This document shows positions 8,672-17,269 of a stretch of DNA of 64,000 bases, one piece after another (positions within the stretch are counted from its first letter, which is position 1; each line of letters opens with the position of its first letter). The DNA comes from Gammaproteobacteria bacterium (GTDB lineage Bacteria; Pseudomonadota; Gammaproteobacteria; Xanthomonadales; SZUA-36). The stretch spans positions 62,001-126,000 of the forward strand of contig JAJFLA010000032.1 in the NCBI GenBank assembly GCA_021772935.1, written 5' to 3'. A model generated the notes under the pieces. The model made no database searches. It worked only from the letters and a program-made list of their open reading frames with translations, and was not told the origin of the DNA. The position numbers were made by a program, and so were the translations under genes.

Positions 8672-9982
8672 ATGTTGTTGCCCGCAGAAACCATAAGAGC
8701 CAAGAGAGATGGCCAAGAGCTGACACAGGATGCTATAAGAGGCTTTGTGGATGGTATCACTAAGGGGCGGGTAAGTGATGCCCAGATTGGCGCCTTCGCG
8801 ATGGCTGTGCATTTCCAAAATATGAGTATGGCAGAGCAATCGGCGCTCACCCTCGCCATGCGCGATTCTGGACGCTGCCTTCACTGGTCTGGTCTTGATG
8901 GCCCGGTTCTCGATAAACACTCCACTGGTGGTGTCGGTGACCTGGTGAGCCTGGTCATGGCACCCATGTTGGCAGCCTGTGGCGCCTATATCCCAATGAT
9001 CTCAGGACGCGGTCTTGGCCATACCGGAGGTACGTTGGATAAGCTTGAAAGCATTCCAGGCTTTAACGTTAATCTCTCACAACAGTTATTTGAACAAACA
9101 GTGCGGGAAACCGGACTGGCAATGATCGGTCAAGGCAATGATTTAGCCCCAGCAGACGGCAGGATTTATGCAGTCCGTGATGTAACCGCTACAGTGGATT
9201 CAATACCATTGATTGTGGCTTCAATTCTTTCCAAGAAACTGGCCGAAGGGCTGGATGGTCTGGTATTGGATATCAAGACCGGCAATGGCGCATTCATGTG
9301 TGACCGTGACCGTGCCCGGGACCTGGCAGCCAATCTTATTGAAGTGGCCGCATTGGCCGGTTTGCCTTGCCGTGCATTGTTAACCGATATGAATCAACCC
9401 TTGGCTCGCACTGCAGGTAATGCGCTGGAAATGAGTGAGGCCATTGAGTTTCTGTCAGGTGGAGACCGTCAGCCAAGGCTGGAAGATGTCGTTTTGTCAC
9501 TGAGTAGTGAGCTATTGTTGTTGGGTGGTTTGGCTGAAACACCGAACACTGCCAGGCTTAAGCTAAATAAAGTGCTTGAGTCGGGTTTGGCGGCAGAGCA
9601 TTTTGCACGCATGGTGAGCAAGCAGGGTGGGCCGGCCGACCTGATGGATCGGCCAGCGAAGTATCTGCATGCGGCTCCTGTGGTTCGTGCTTTGCCTGCG
9701 CCAGGTGAAGGCTGTATAGAGTTCATGGATACGCGGGCGATCGGCCTGTCTGTAGTCAGTCTGGGCGGTGGGCGCAGACGTGTTGAAGATATCATTGATC
9801 ATCGTGTGGGCTTATCAGGTTTTTGTCTGGTTGGAGAGACTGTAAACAAAGGTGACCCACTGGTTACTATTCATGCAGCAGATGAAGTGACCTGGCAGGT
9901 AGCTGCTGAGGCACTCGTAGATGCTATTATTATTGGTCGTCCGACGGATGCCTTGCCTGCCGTCTACGAACAATTTGCATAA
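8672..9982 (+). CDS. deoA: Thymidine phosphorylase
   Basis: Splits thymidine and deoxyuridine with phosphate into the base and 2-deoxyribose 1-phosphate. It has 436 residues from the ATG at 8672, the family length. An in-frame extension to 8588 is possible but matches nothing in the family. It shows the signature SGRGLGHTGGTLDKLESIPG, the phosphate-binding KHSTGGVGD, and LDIKTGNGAFM. It is the first of three nucleoside-salvage genes (deoA, deoD, cdd) behind the reductase operon. Confidence 0.96.
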   Translation: MLLPAETIRAKRDGQELTQDAIRGFVDGITKGRVSDAQIGAFAMAVHFQNMSMAEQSALTLAMRDSGRCLHWSGLDGPVLDKHSTGGVGDLVSLVMAPMLAACGAYIPMISGRGLGHTGGTLDKLESIPGFNVNLSQQLFEQTVRETGLAMIGQGNDLAPADGRIYAVRDVTATVDSIPLIVASILSKKLAEGLDGLVLDIKTGNGAFMCDRDRARDLAANLIEVAALAGLPCRALLTDMNQPLARTAGNALEMSEAIEFLSGGDRQPRLEDVVLSLSSELLLLGGLAETPNTARLKLNKVLESGLAAEHFARMVSKQGGPADLMDRPAKYLHAAPVVRALPAPGEGCIEFMDTRAIGLSVVSLGGGRRRVEDIIDHRVGLSGFCLVGETVNKGDPLVTIHAADEVTWQVAAEALVDAIIIGRPTDALPAVYEQFA

Positions 9983-10017
9983 GCTGGGCGAGACAATAGT
10001 CTGAAAAAGGGATAACA

Positions 10018-10743
10018 ATGACTGGAACACCACATATCGAGGCCTGTAGGGGAGATTTTGCAGAAACAGTGCTGATGCCAGGTGACCCTCTAAGGGCACA
10101 GGCACTTGCAAAAAACCACCTGGATGATGTCAGGCTGGTTAACAGTGTACGTAACATGTTTGGGTTTACCGGTACCTTTAAAGGCAGGCCAGTCTCTATC
10201 ATGGGCTCAGGTATGGGCATGCCGTCGATCAGTATTTATGCGCATGAATTGTTTGATTATTACGACGTAAAACAGATCATACGTGTAGGTACCTGTGGCG
10301 GACTGCTTCCTGACATGCACGTAGGCGATCTGGTATTAGCCAGTACCGCAAGCACTGACTCTGCCATGAATCGGCAGCGCTTCAGTGGCTGGGACTTTGC
10401 TGCCAATGCAGATTTTGAACTGTTGCGCCGGGTCCATGAAAAAGCAGTGCAAAGTGGCTTGAAGATCAGGACGGGCAACGTGTTTGCATCTGACTGGTTT
10501 TATAATCCCGATGAGACATTTATAGCCAAAGTGCAAAAAATGGGTGTTCTTGCACTGGATATGGAATCAGCAGCTTTGTATGCATTGGCACACCAGCACG
10601 GTAGAAAAGCCTTGACCATTCTGTCTGTGAGCGATGTGATCCCAACCGGCGAGCAAGCATCTCATGAAGTCCGGCAGAATGCTTTTGGTGCCGTGATTGA
10701 AGTGGTACTCGAAGCTGCACTTGAAGTAGAAACCCAGGTATGA
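10018..10743 (+). CDS. deoD: Purine-nucleoside phosphorylase, DeoD type
   Basis: Hexameric phosphorylase that cleaves purine (deoxy)ribonucleosides with phosphate. It has 241 residues. PGDPLRAQALA and the phosphate-loop region VRNMFGFTGTFKG are at the N-terminus, and GSGMGMPSISIYAHEL and RVGTCGGL in the middle. Near the C-terminus LDMESAALYALA binds ribose and VSDVI carries the catalytic aspartate. GGGATAAC precedes the ATG. It overlaps cdd by 4 bp (ATGA), so the two are translationally coupled. Confidence 0.96.
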   Translation: MTGTPHIEACRGDFAETVLMPGDPLRAQALAKNHLDDVRLVNSVRNMFGFTGTFKGRPVSIMGSGMGMPSISIYAHELFDYYDVKQIIRVGTCGGLLPDMHVGDLVLASTASTDSAMNRQRFSGWDFAANADFELLRRVHEKAVQSGLKIRTGNVFASDWFYNPDETFIAKVQKMGVLALDMESAALYALAHQHGRKALTILSVSDVIPTGEQASHEVRQNAFGAVIEVVLEAALEVETQV

Positions 10744-11147
10744 GTGCAACGGAGAAAGCCATTGAAAAACTCTATATCCCCGCACGAACGGCTAGTGACA
10801 ATGCCTACTCACCGTATAGTGGTGCCAGGGTAGGCGCCAGCTTGCTGGATGAAAAGGGCAACGTATATACCGGTTGTAATGTGGAAAACGCCTCATACGG
10901 CTTGACACAATGTGCAGAACGTAATGCCCTGTCCGCGGCAATCAGCGCAGGTATGAAGCCGGGCACCGCTCACGTTTTATTGATTTATGCCACCGGGTTT
11001 GAAGTTTTAGCACCCTGTGGCGCCTGCCGTCAGGTGATGAGTGAATTGTTAGCGGATGATGCTGTGATCATTTCCTGTCATAGCGAAAAAGATTTTCACA
11101 GCTGGTTAGTAGGAGAATTGTTGCCAGATTCATTCGTTTTGAGCTAG
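10740..11147 (+). CDS. cdd: Cytidine deaminase
   Basis: Hydrolyses cytidine and deoxycytidine to uridine and deoxyuridine. At 135 residues it is the small tetrameric form. The zinc site is C-A-E in LTQCAERNA (Cys as first ligand, Glu catalytic) and PCGACRQVM. It overlaps deoD by 4 bp. The stop codon TAG (11145-11147) coincides with the left end of a MITE. Without the element the TA target would read TAGAGG and still give TAG, so the insertion left the protein unchanged. Confidence 0.96.
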   Translation: MSATEKAIEKLYIPARTASDNAYSPYSGARVGASLLDEKGNVYTGCNVENASYGLTQCAERNALSAAISAGMKPGTAHVLLIYATGFEVLAPCGACRQVMSELLADDAVIISCHSEKDFHSWLVGELLPDSFVLS

Positions 11148-11412
11148 TGCTCCTTCAACATGATAATTACGGATGCAGTTGGCTTGTCAGTGTTCATGGC
11201 AAGGCGCATCTCGCAGGTAATGGCCTTAGTCCTTGGCAAGAGGTGCAACGACGTCCATGGGCACTGACAAGTCAACCCACAGGGCGCTCCTGTGGGATTC
11301 AGCCGTCGCGTTGCAGCGCTTGTAAAGGACCAGCCATTCACTGCACACTGCGCCTTACGGCAAAACCCCACAGGAGCGCTGAATCCACAATTATCATGTT
11401 GAAGGAGCATTA
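11145..11412. mobile_element. 264-bp MITE flanked by TA, inserted at the cdd stop codon
   Basis: The element spans 11147-11410 between TA dinucleotides at 11145-11146 and 11411-11412. Its terminal repeats are GTGCTCCTTCAACATGATAATT on the left and, inverted on the right, ATGCTCCTTCAACATGATAATT (one difference in 22). Further inverted arms lie inside: GGCTTGTCAGTG against CACTGACAAGTC, and GCTCCTGTGGGATTCAGC against its inverse near 11370. Short frames on both strands start in the terminal repeats and encode nothing recognisable. The TA flanks suggest mobilisation by an IS630/Tc1-mariner-type transposase; none is present in the window. Confidence 0.85.
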
Positions 11413-11426
11413 GAGGAGAGTAATCA

Positions 11427-11669
11427 ATGCACCACCTGGTCTGCGGCGAGGACCCAAAGAATTACAACTTAAGGTCCAAACAAGCTATCCAACAAATAGC
11501 TGCTTTAGTGGACTATCGTTTGAACACCAAACAGATATGCCCAGTTCCGTCGAAACCCCCCATTTTTTCAAGCGCTGACGTTCAGGGCAGCGGAGCAAGT
11601 AAGCGGTTTTGCACGATGCGGAGAGACTTAACACCAGAGTATCAACCAATGAAGAGTATCAACCAATGA
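11427..11669 (+). CDS. Possible 80-residue protein between cdd and the RidA gene
   Basis: No recognisable family. The ATG is preceded by a good ribosome-binding site (GAGGAGAG, 6 nt away), and its TGA overlaps the RidA start as ATGA. The composition is ordinary with few hydrophobic stretches. The last codons lie in a 17-bp tandem duplication, which sets the reading frame. It may be a remnant or a leader that couples translation of ridA; it may also be fortuitous. Confidence 0.25.
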   Translation: MHHLVCGEDPKNYNLRSKQAIQQIAALVDYRLNTKQICPVPSKPPIFSSADVQGSGASKRFCTMRRDLTPEYQPMKSINQ

Positions 11670-11670
11670 A
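11637..11670. repeat. 17-bp perfect tandem duplication at the RidA start
   Basis: GAGTATCAACCAATGAA occurs twice in direct succession (11637-11653 and 11654-11670). Each copy contains an ATG. The second ATG (11666) is in frame with the signal peptide of the RidA protein; the first is not. Confidence 0.8.
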
Positions 11671-12112
11671 ATTAATTCTGAATGTCATAGTGTTCACGAC
11701 TATTTTATTCACCCAGGCTGCCGTCGCCGGCAAGCCTGATGTAGAGCATTATGCAGTTACCGGGAATATACAATTGCCTTTTTCCGAAGCGGTCCGTGTT
11801 GGACATATGCTTTACCTTTCCGGTCAGATTGGGCTCGATTACAGCACATCTAAACTGGCCGACGGTGGGATCACCGGACAAACCCGACAAACGCTGGAAA
11901 ACATCAAAAAAACACTTGAAAAACATGGCTCGTCGATGGCGCAGGTTGTGAAATGCACCGTATACCTGGCTGATATCAACGAGTGGGCTGCCATGAACAC
12001 GGTCTATACGACTTATTTTCCGAGCAAGCTACCGGCCCGTAGTGCTCTGGGTGCCAGCGGTCTGGCACTGGGTGCGCGCACCGAGATTGAATGTATGGCT
12101 ACTGTTCAATAA
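11666..12112 (+). CDS. RidA-family protein with a signal peptide
   Basis: 148-residue member of the RidA/YjgF/Rid family. Cytosolic RidA hydrolyses reactive enamine/imine intermediates. This one starts with a Sec-type signal (hydrophobic residues 3-20, cleavage near AAVA-GK), so it should work in the periplasm. After it comes a complete Rid domain: VRVGHMLYLSGQIGLD, then TLENIKKTLEKHGSSM, then PARSALGASGLALGARTEIEC. The arginine in PAR and the following EIE correspond to the catalytic carboxylate-binding positions of active Rid proteins. It lies 73 bp before an exported amidase, so a shared role in periplasmic amide or peptide breakdown is possible but unproven. Confidence 0.85.
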   Translation: MKLILNVIVFTTILFTQAAVAGKPDVEHYAVTGNIQLPFSEAVRVGHMLYLSGQIGLDYSTSKLADGGITGQTRQTLENIKKTLEKHGSSMAQVVKCTVYLADINEWAAMNTVYTTYFPSKLPARSALGASGLALGARTEIECMATVQ

Positions 12113-12185
12113 AACATTAACTCTAAGTCTGTACAGTGGGCTGATTTCTTCAGCAGGTAACCTAAACAACCCTTGGGAACATCTT

Positions 12186-14762
12186 ATGCGCATTGGTTCA
12201 TTAGTAACTTTCTGTTTTTTCGTAATTGGGTTCTCTTTTCAATCAGTTCAGGCTGAGAATGGACCGGCGATCAACCGTTTTGCAGCACTGGCGTTGGAGT
12301 GTGTACATCAGGAATACCCCAACAAGATTTCACACGTCCTGTCCGGCGATCAGGACGTTGCACCACCACATGCACTGACACCGGTATTCTATGGTTGTTT
12401 TGACTGGCATTCATCAGTACACGGGCACTGGCTTCTGACGCGTTTAATCCATCTTTATCCGCAAGCAGATTTTGTTTCAGCGGCCGAAGCTGCATTGAAC
12501 GCCAGCTTTACTGCTGAAAATGTCGCTGTAGAAGTGCGCTACGTCAACCATGAGCAACGTGATTCTTTCGAAAGACCTTACGGTGTCGCCTGGCTATTGC
12601 AGTTGTCGGCTGAATTTCGCGAGTGGGACGATCCACGCGCTAAACGCTGGTTAAAAGTACTTGAACCGCTTGAAGCCGTTTTGGTGGAGAAAATGGAGGT
12701 TTGGCTGGGGAAACTGGCCTATCCAATCCGCATTGGCGAGCACGCTCAAACGGCGTTTGCTTTTGGTCTTTTCCTGGATTGGGCGAAGGCAGCAGGCCGT
12801 GATGATTTCTTTGATTTGGTGTCACGACGGTCCATGGTTTTTTATGCGGGTGACCGTGATTGCCCGTTGGCCTATGAGCCGGGTGGGCAGGATTTTTTGT
12901 CACCTTGTCTTGCAGAGGCTGATTTGATGCGGCGCATCATGAGCCAGGAGGATTTTGCTGTGTGGCTGACGGACTTCATGCCCGCCATACCGATGGATGG
13001 TGCGAGTGACTGGTTGCCGTTAGCAGTGGTCACTGACCCGAGCGACGGTAAGCTGGCTCACCTCGATGGCTTGAATATCAGTCGTGCATGGATGCTGGAA
13101 GGTATAGCCTTTGCTTTGCCATCTGGAGATCCCCGTAAAGCAGCATTAAGCAATGCCGCTGTTGATCATAAAAGTTCTGGATTGGCTGCTGTCACAGGCG
13201 AACATTATGAGGGTGGTCATTGGCTCGGTAGTTTTGCGACTTACCTGCAGACGTCACGGGGCCTGAGTCTCGATAAAGAAGAAGCTCTGCCGCCAGCAGA
13301 ACTGACAGCGGTGTCCCGGTTACGGCTGACAGAGTCTAGAATGGCGCGCTGGGAAAATCAGCTTAATGCAGTCATAGGCATGAACCCGGAAGCGGACGCT
13401 ATCGCAAACAGGCTGGATAGCGAATACGCCAAGGGGCAGGCCAGAGGCCCATTACATGGTTACCCGGTCATGCTCAAAGACAATATCGAAACACTGGATA
13501 TGCCGACCACGGCCGGCTCACTTGCACTTAATGATAACCACACCAAACGCGATGCCGAAGTGGTCCGGCGATTGCGTGACGCCGGCCTGCTAATTGTGGG
13601 TAAAACCAACCTGTCTGAGTGGGCGAATTTCCGTGACAACGCGTCCACCAGTGGCTGGAGCGGGGTGGGTGGCCTGACGGTGAATGCCTGGGATGCCAAA
13701 CGTACGGCATGTGGATCCAGCTCAGGATCTGCCGCTGCAGTTGCAGCAGGCTTTGTGCCTTTTGCTTTGGGTACCGAAACCAACGGTTCTGTTATCTGCC
13801 CTGCTTCCTTCAATGGTGTGGTTGGAATCAAACCAACACTCGGCTTGGTAAGCCGGCGGGGTATCGTGCCGATTGCGCACAGTCAGGATACTGCGGGACC
13901 CATTGCTTCCAGTGTCGCGGCGGCGGCCATGTTGCTGTCAGCCATGGAAGGTGAAGATGCAGAAGACCTGCTGACCCTGCGTAGTGCTAAACATCATGGC
14001 CGTGATTACAGCAAAGCACTGCAAGCAGATGGTTTGCGTGGTTTGCGGGTCGGTGTCATTCGTTCGCAAACGTTTCATATGGATAGCGTCAGTGTTTTTG
14101 AGCAGGCAATTGCAGACATAATTAAGGCTGGTGCTGTGGTGGTTGATGAGCTGGAGTTTCCAGAATGGCCTGATGACTTTTGGGATGATGCTATCAACGT
14201 CCTACATTATGAGTTTAAACACGATCTGAATAGATACTTTGCCTCATTGCCGGGCGAATTGAATGGCTTCACACTGGAAAAGCTGATCAGGTTTAACCAG
14301 GAGAACGCCGACAGAGAAATGCCCTGGTTTGCTCAGGATTTACTGGAAACAGCACAGGCCAAAGCGGGACTGGATACCGATGAATACAAACGGGCTTTGC
14401 AGGCCGTACAGTCTTTTACACGTTCATCCATTGATGCTTTGTTAAGCGCTTATAACGTTGATGTACTGATATTGCGTAGTAATGCGCCAGCATTTGCGAT
14501 TGATCTGGTATATGGCGACAATTATCAGGGTGGCAGTAGTTCCATGGCGGCCATCGCGGGCTACCCGCATATTACTGTTCCCATGGGGCGCTGGAAGGGG
14601 CTTCCGGTAGGACTGTCATTTGTAGGTACCGCTTTTGCCGAGCCAATATTGATACGTGCTGCTTACGCCTATGAACAAGCCACCCGACATGGCACCAGTC
14701 TGGCTGGTAAGAACCCATGGGGGTTTGCCAGCGTAATTAAGCGTGACGAACAACAGCGATAA
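12186..14762 (+). CDS. Exported fusion of a DUF2891 domain with an amidase-signature hydrolase
   Basis: 858 residues from the ATG at 12186, with a signal peptide (residues 1-24, cleavage near VQA-EN). Residues about 30-345 match DUF2891: NRFAALALECVHQEYPNKISHV, YGCFDWHSSVHGHW, ERPYGVAWLLQL, CPLAYEPGGQDFLSPCLAEADL and GEHYEGGHWLGSFATYL. From about residue 390 it is an amidase: LNAVIGMNPEA, GPLHGYPVMLKDNIET (catalytic Lys), GSSSGSAAAVAAG (cis-Ser) and GTETNGSVICPAS (nucleophile Ser), so the triad is complete. The first ~50 residues typical of amidases are replaced by a short linker. Known amidases of this family cleave C-N amide bonds; the role of DUF2891 is unknown. The fusion is one uninterrupted frame. 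Confidence 0.88.
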   Translation: MRIGSLVTFCFFVIGFSFQSVQAENGPAINRFAALALECVHQEYPNKISHVLSGDQDVAPPHALTPVFYGCFDWHSSVHGHWLLTRLIHLYPQADFVSAAEAALNASFTAENVAVEVRYVNHEQRDSFERPYGVAWLLQLSAEFREWDDPRAKRWLKVLEPLEAVLVEKMEVWLGKLAYPIRIGEHAQTAFAFGLFLDWAKAAGRDDFFDLVSRRSMVFYAGDRDCPLAYEPGGQDFLSPCLAEADLMRRIMSQEDFAVWLTDFMPAIPMDGASDWLPLAVVTDPSDGKLAHLDGLNISRAWMLEGIAFALPSGDPRKAALSNAAVDHKSSGLAAVTGEHYEGGHWLGSFATYLQTSRGLSLDKEEALPPAELTAVSRLRLTESRMARWENQLNAVIGMNPEADAIANRLDSEYAKGQARGPLHGYPVMLKDNIETLDMPTTAGSLALNDNHTKRDAEVVRRLRDAGLLIVGKTNLSEWANFRDNASTSGWSGVGGLTVNAWDAKRTACGSSSGSAAAVAAGFVPFALGTETNGSVICPASFNGVVGIKPTLGLVSRRGIVPIAHSQDTAGPIASSVAAAAMLLSAMEGEDAEDLLTLRSAKHHGRDYSKALQADGLRGLRVGVIRSQTFHMDSVSVFEQAIADIIKAGAVVVDELEFPEWPDDFWDDAINVLHYEFKHDLNRYFASLPGELNGFTLEKLIRFNQENADREMPWFAQDLLETAQAKAGLDTDEYKRALQAVQSFTRSSIDALLSAYNVDVLILRSNAPAFAIDLVYGDNYQGGSSSMAAIAGYPHITVPMGRWKGLPVGLSFVGTAFAEPILIRAAYAYEQATRHGTSLAGKNPWGFASVIKRDEQQR

Positions 14763-14852
14763 CCAGTATAAACAACACGGACTTATCTGATCTCGGTCAA
14801 CAAGCATTTTTTTTAATACGCTATCATGTAGTTATTGTTGCTGGAGAACGAT

Positions 14853-15305
14853 ATGGCTACCTATCAAAACATCCTGGTTGCGGTTGATCTGAGCAGTGAA
14901 TCTGAAGTGGTGCTGCAAAAGGCGCAACTTATTGCTGATTCAAATGCCGATATACACCTTGTCTATGTACAGGAGCCTATGGATAACGTTTACGTCGGCA
15001 TTGTTCCGCAGAGTGCAGCGTTTAGTGGTTTAGGTGATCTTGAAGCACAGCTTGGTGAGGAGCTGAAACAAAAACTGGCGGTCCTGGGTGATGATTTCAG
15101 CGTTCCTTCCGACCACCTTCATATCCTTAATGGTTCACCAGCCCACGAAATCCACCGTTTCGCTAAAGAAAACGACATTCAGTTAATCATTATCGGCACG
15201 CATGGTCAAAAAGGTCTTCAGCTGTTGTTGGGTTCTACGGCCAACGCGGTACTACACGGTGCGGGTTGTGATGTGCTATCTGTCAGAATTGGTGTTGCCA
15301 GGTAA
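14853..15305 (+). CDS. Universal stress protein, UspA family
   Basis: 150-residue single-domain UspA protein. It opens with YQNILVAVDLSSES and ends with IIIGTHGQKGLQLLLGSTANAVLHGAGCDVLSVR, which contains the G-2x-G-9x-G-S nucleotide-binding motif, so it probably binds ATP. GGAG lies 8 nt before the ATG. A monocistronic unit is likely; it converges with dxs across a small hairpin element. Confidence 0.92.
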   Translation: MATYQNILVAVDLSSESEVVLQKAQLIADSNADIHLVYVQEPMDNVYVGIVPQSAAFSGLGDLEAQLGEELKQKLAVLGDDFSVPSDHLHILNGSPAHEIHRFAKENDIQLIIIGTHGQKGLQLLLGSTANAVLHGAGCDVLSVRIGVAR

Positions 15306-15328
15306 GGTATCAGCTACTGGGTTGTGTA

Positions 15329-15396
15329 TGGATTCTCGGATCTATTCTTTGCGGATCACAACTTACTCTTCTCAGAACAGATCAGAGGCTCTTTAA
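15329..15396. repeat. Short derivative of the AAGGAACCTCTGAT element family, copy D, overlapping the dxs 3' end
   Basis: 68-bp hairpin-forming copy. Its right end, read inverted, is TTAAAGAGCCTCTGATCTGT followed by TCTGAG, which agrees with the family end at about 21 of 25 positions. The left end GGATTCTCGGATCTATTCTT is a more diverged inverse partner. The interior of copies A and B is missing. The right arm encodes the last 13 residues and stop codon of dxs. Confidence 0.7.
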
Positions 15397-17260
15397 GTTC
15401 TTTGAGCCGGTTAGTTACCTGTTCAAATATACCATTTGCATCCAGACCAGCCATGCTCAGGCAGTCATCCCGTGAGCCATGTTCAATATAACGGTCTGGT
15501 ATTCCGATATTCAGGGTGTTAACGACCACTCCGGCTGCGCAGAGCAGTTCATTCACACTACTACCTGCACCACCAGAGACTGCATTTTCTTCCACTGTAA
15601 CCAGTAAATTATGACCGTCAGCCATTTCGTGAATGAGGTCAGCATCAAGCGGTTTGACAAATCGCATATTGACCAGACTTGCACCAATACGTATAGCTAC
15701 CTCACGAGATGGTTCGAGGCTGCTTCCGAATGCCAGGATCGCAACACTGTTACCCCTTTTAACCACTTCCGCCGTGCCAATAGGTATTTGTCGCATGGCT
15801 TTTTCTACAGCTTTACCGGTTCCGATGCCACGGGGGTATCTCACGGCTGCGGGTCCCTGATGTTGAAAACCAGTATAAAGCATTTGTCGACATTCATTTT
15901 CATCGGCTGGCGCCATGATCAACATATTCGGGATACAGCGTAAAAAACTCAGGTCAAAACTGCCAGCATGGGTCGGACCGTCGGATCCAACCAGACCTGC
16001 TCGGTCAATAGCAAACAGAACCGGCAGGTTTTGAAGGCAGACATCGTGAATAAGTTGATCATACGCACGTTGCAGGAAGGTGCTGTAGATTGCCACCACC
16101 GGGTGAGTTGCTTCGCAGGCCATGCCGGCAGCCAGTGTTACGGCATGCTGTTCAGCGATACTGACATCAAAATAACGATCTGGATAACGTTGTGCAAACT
16201 CAACCATTCCAGAGCCTTCACACATCGCTGGCGTGATCGCCAGCAGGCGTTCATCCTGTTCTGCCATATCGCACAACCACTGGCCGAACACCTGAGTGTA
16301 GGTCGGCGATGGTTTGACTACTGGAGTGGTTTGAACGATTCCCTTGTCTGGATCAAAAGGCCCCACGGCATGATATTTTACCGGGTCTTCCTCTGCCGGT
16401 GCATAACCTTTACCTTTGGTGGTTATGATATGAAGCAGATTTGGCCCTTCAACTGTTTGTATGGTCCGTAGTGTGCGTATTAACACCGGCAGATCATGGC
16501 CGTCGATCGGACCGAGGTAGTTAAAACCAAATTCTTCGAACAGTGTGCTTGGCACGATCATACCTTTGACATGTTCTTCCCAGCGGCTCATAAAACGCCA
16601 CACACGGGAGTCCCTGTGCATCAGCTGCTTACCGCGTTCGCGGATATTGGTCACCGTTGGCCCGCTCATCATTCGTGCCAGTATCTTGGTTATCCCACCG
16701 ACATTGGGCGAAATCGACATCTGGTTTTCATTTAATATAACCAGCATGTTCGGGTTGAGTGACCCCCCGTGATTGAGGGCCTCGAAAGCCATACCGGCGG
16801 TCATTGCACCATCACCAATGATAGATACCACTCGCCTGTCTATATCCTTATGGGTCGATGCCAGTGCCATGCCAAGGCCCGCACTGATCGAAGTCGATGA
16901 GTGACCAACGCCAAAGGTGTCGAATTCACTTTCATCGCGTTTTGGGAACGGTGCCAGACCGCCAGTCTTTTTTATCGTACCGATGCGGTCACGTCTGCCG
17001 GTTAGTATCTTATGTGGGTATGCCTGGTGACCAACATCCCAGATAATTCGATCATGGGGTGTTTCAAAGCAGTAGTGCAAAGCTATTGTGAGTTCTACGC
17101 AACCCAGACCAGCACTAAAATGTCCGCCACTTTTTGAGACAGCTTGCAGCAAATATTCGCGTAATTCATCAGCCACCTGAGGTAACTGATCTTCATTCAA
17201 TTCACGTAAATCAGCCGGTGTAATTACCTGGTCAAGTAGTGTGTGTGTTTCTGGATTCAT
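15356..17260 (-). CDS. dxs: 1-deoxy-D-xylulose-5-phosphate synthase
   Basis: Thiamine-diphosphate enzyme that condenses pyruvate and glyceraldehyde 3-phosphate, the first step of the non-mevalonate isoprenoid pathway. It has 634 residues. It shows the TPP motif [18 protein letters not shown] continuing to ILNENQMS, the catalytic histidine region [15 protein letters not shown], the transketolase-type [18 protein letters not shown] and the C-terminal domain [12 protein letters not shown]. The final tail [13 protein letters not shown] is unlike the family ends and is encoded by a repeat element. It sits 10 bp after ispA in the xseB-ispA-dxs operon. Confidence 0.97.
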   Translation of the reverse strand: MNPETHTLLDQVITPADLRELNEDQLPQVADELREYLLQAVSKSGGHFSAGLGCVELTIALHYCFETPHDRIIWDVGHQAYPHKILTGRRDRIGTIKKTGGLAPFPKRDESEFDTFGVGHSSTSISAGLGMALASTHKDIDRRVVSIIGDGAMTAGMAFEALNHGGSLNPNMLVILNENQMSISPNVGGITKILARMMSGPTVTNIRERGKQLMHRDSRVWRFMSRWEEHVKGMIVPSTLFEEFGFNYLGPIDGHDLPVLIRTLRTIQTVEGPNLLHIITTKGKGYAPAEEDPVKYHAVGPFDPDKGIVQTTPVVKPSPTYTQVFGQWLCDMAEQDERLLAITPAMCEGSGMVEFAQRYPDRYFDVSIAEQHAVTLAAGMACEATHPVVAIYSTFLQRAYDQLIHDVCLQNLPVLFAIDRAGLVGSDGPTHAGSFDLSFLRCIPNMLIMAPADENECRQMLYTGFQHQGPAAVRYPRGIGTGKAVEKAMRQIPIGTAEVVKRGNSVAILAFGSSLEPSREVAIRIGASLVNMRFVKPLDADLIHEMADGHNLLVTVEENAVSGGAGSSVNELLCAAGVVVNTLNIGIPDRYIEHGSRDDCLSMAGLDANGIFEQVTNRLKELKEPLICSEKSKL

Positions 17261-17269
17261 AGGGGTGTT

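Noticed and set aside
11144-11413. Two opposite 88-codon frames, both starting MLLQHDN
   Set aside because: Their likeness comes from the terminal inverted repeats of the MITE; neither has a family or a ribosome-binding site.
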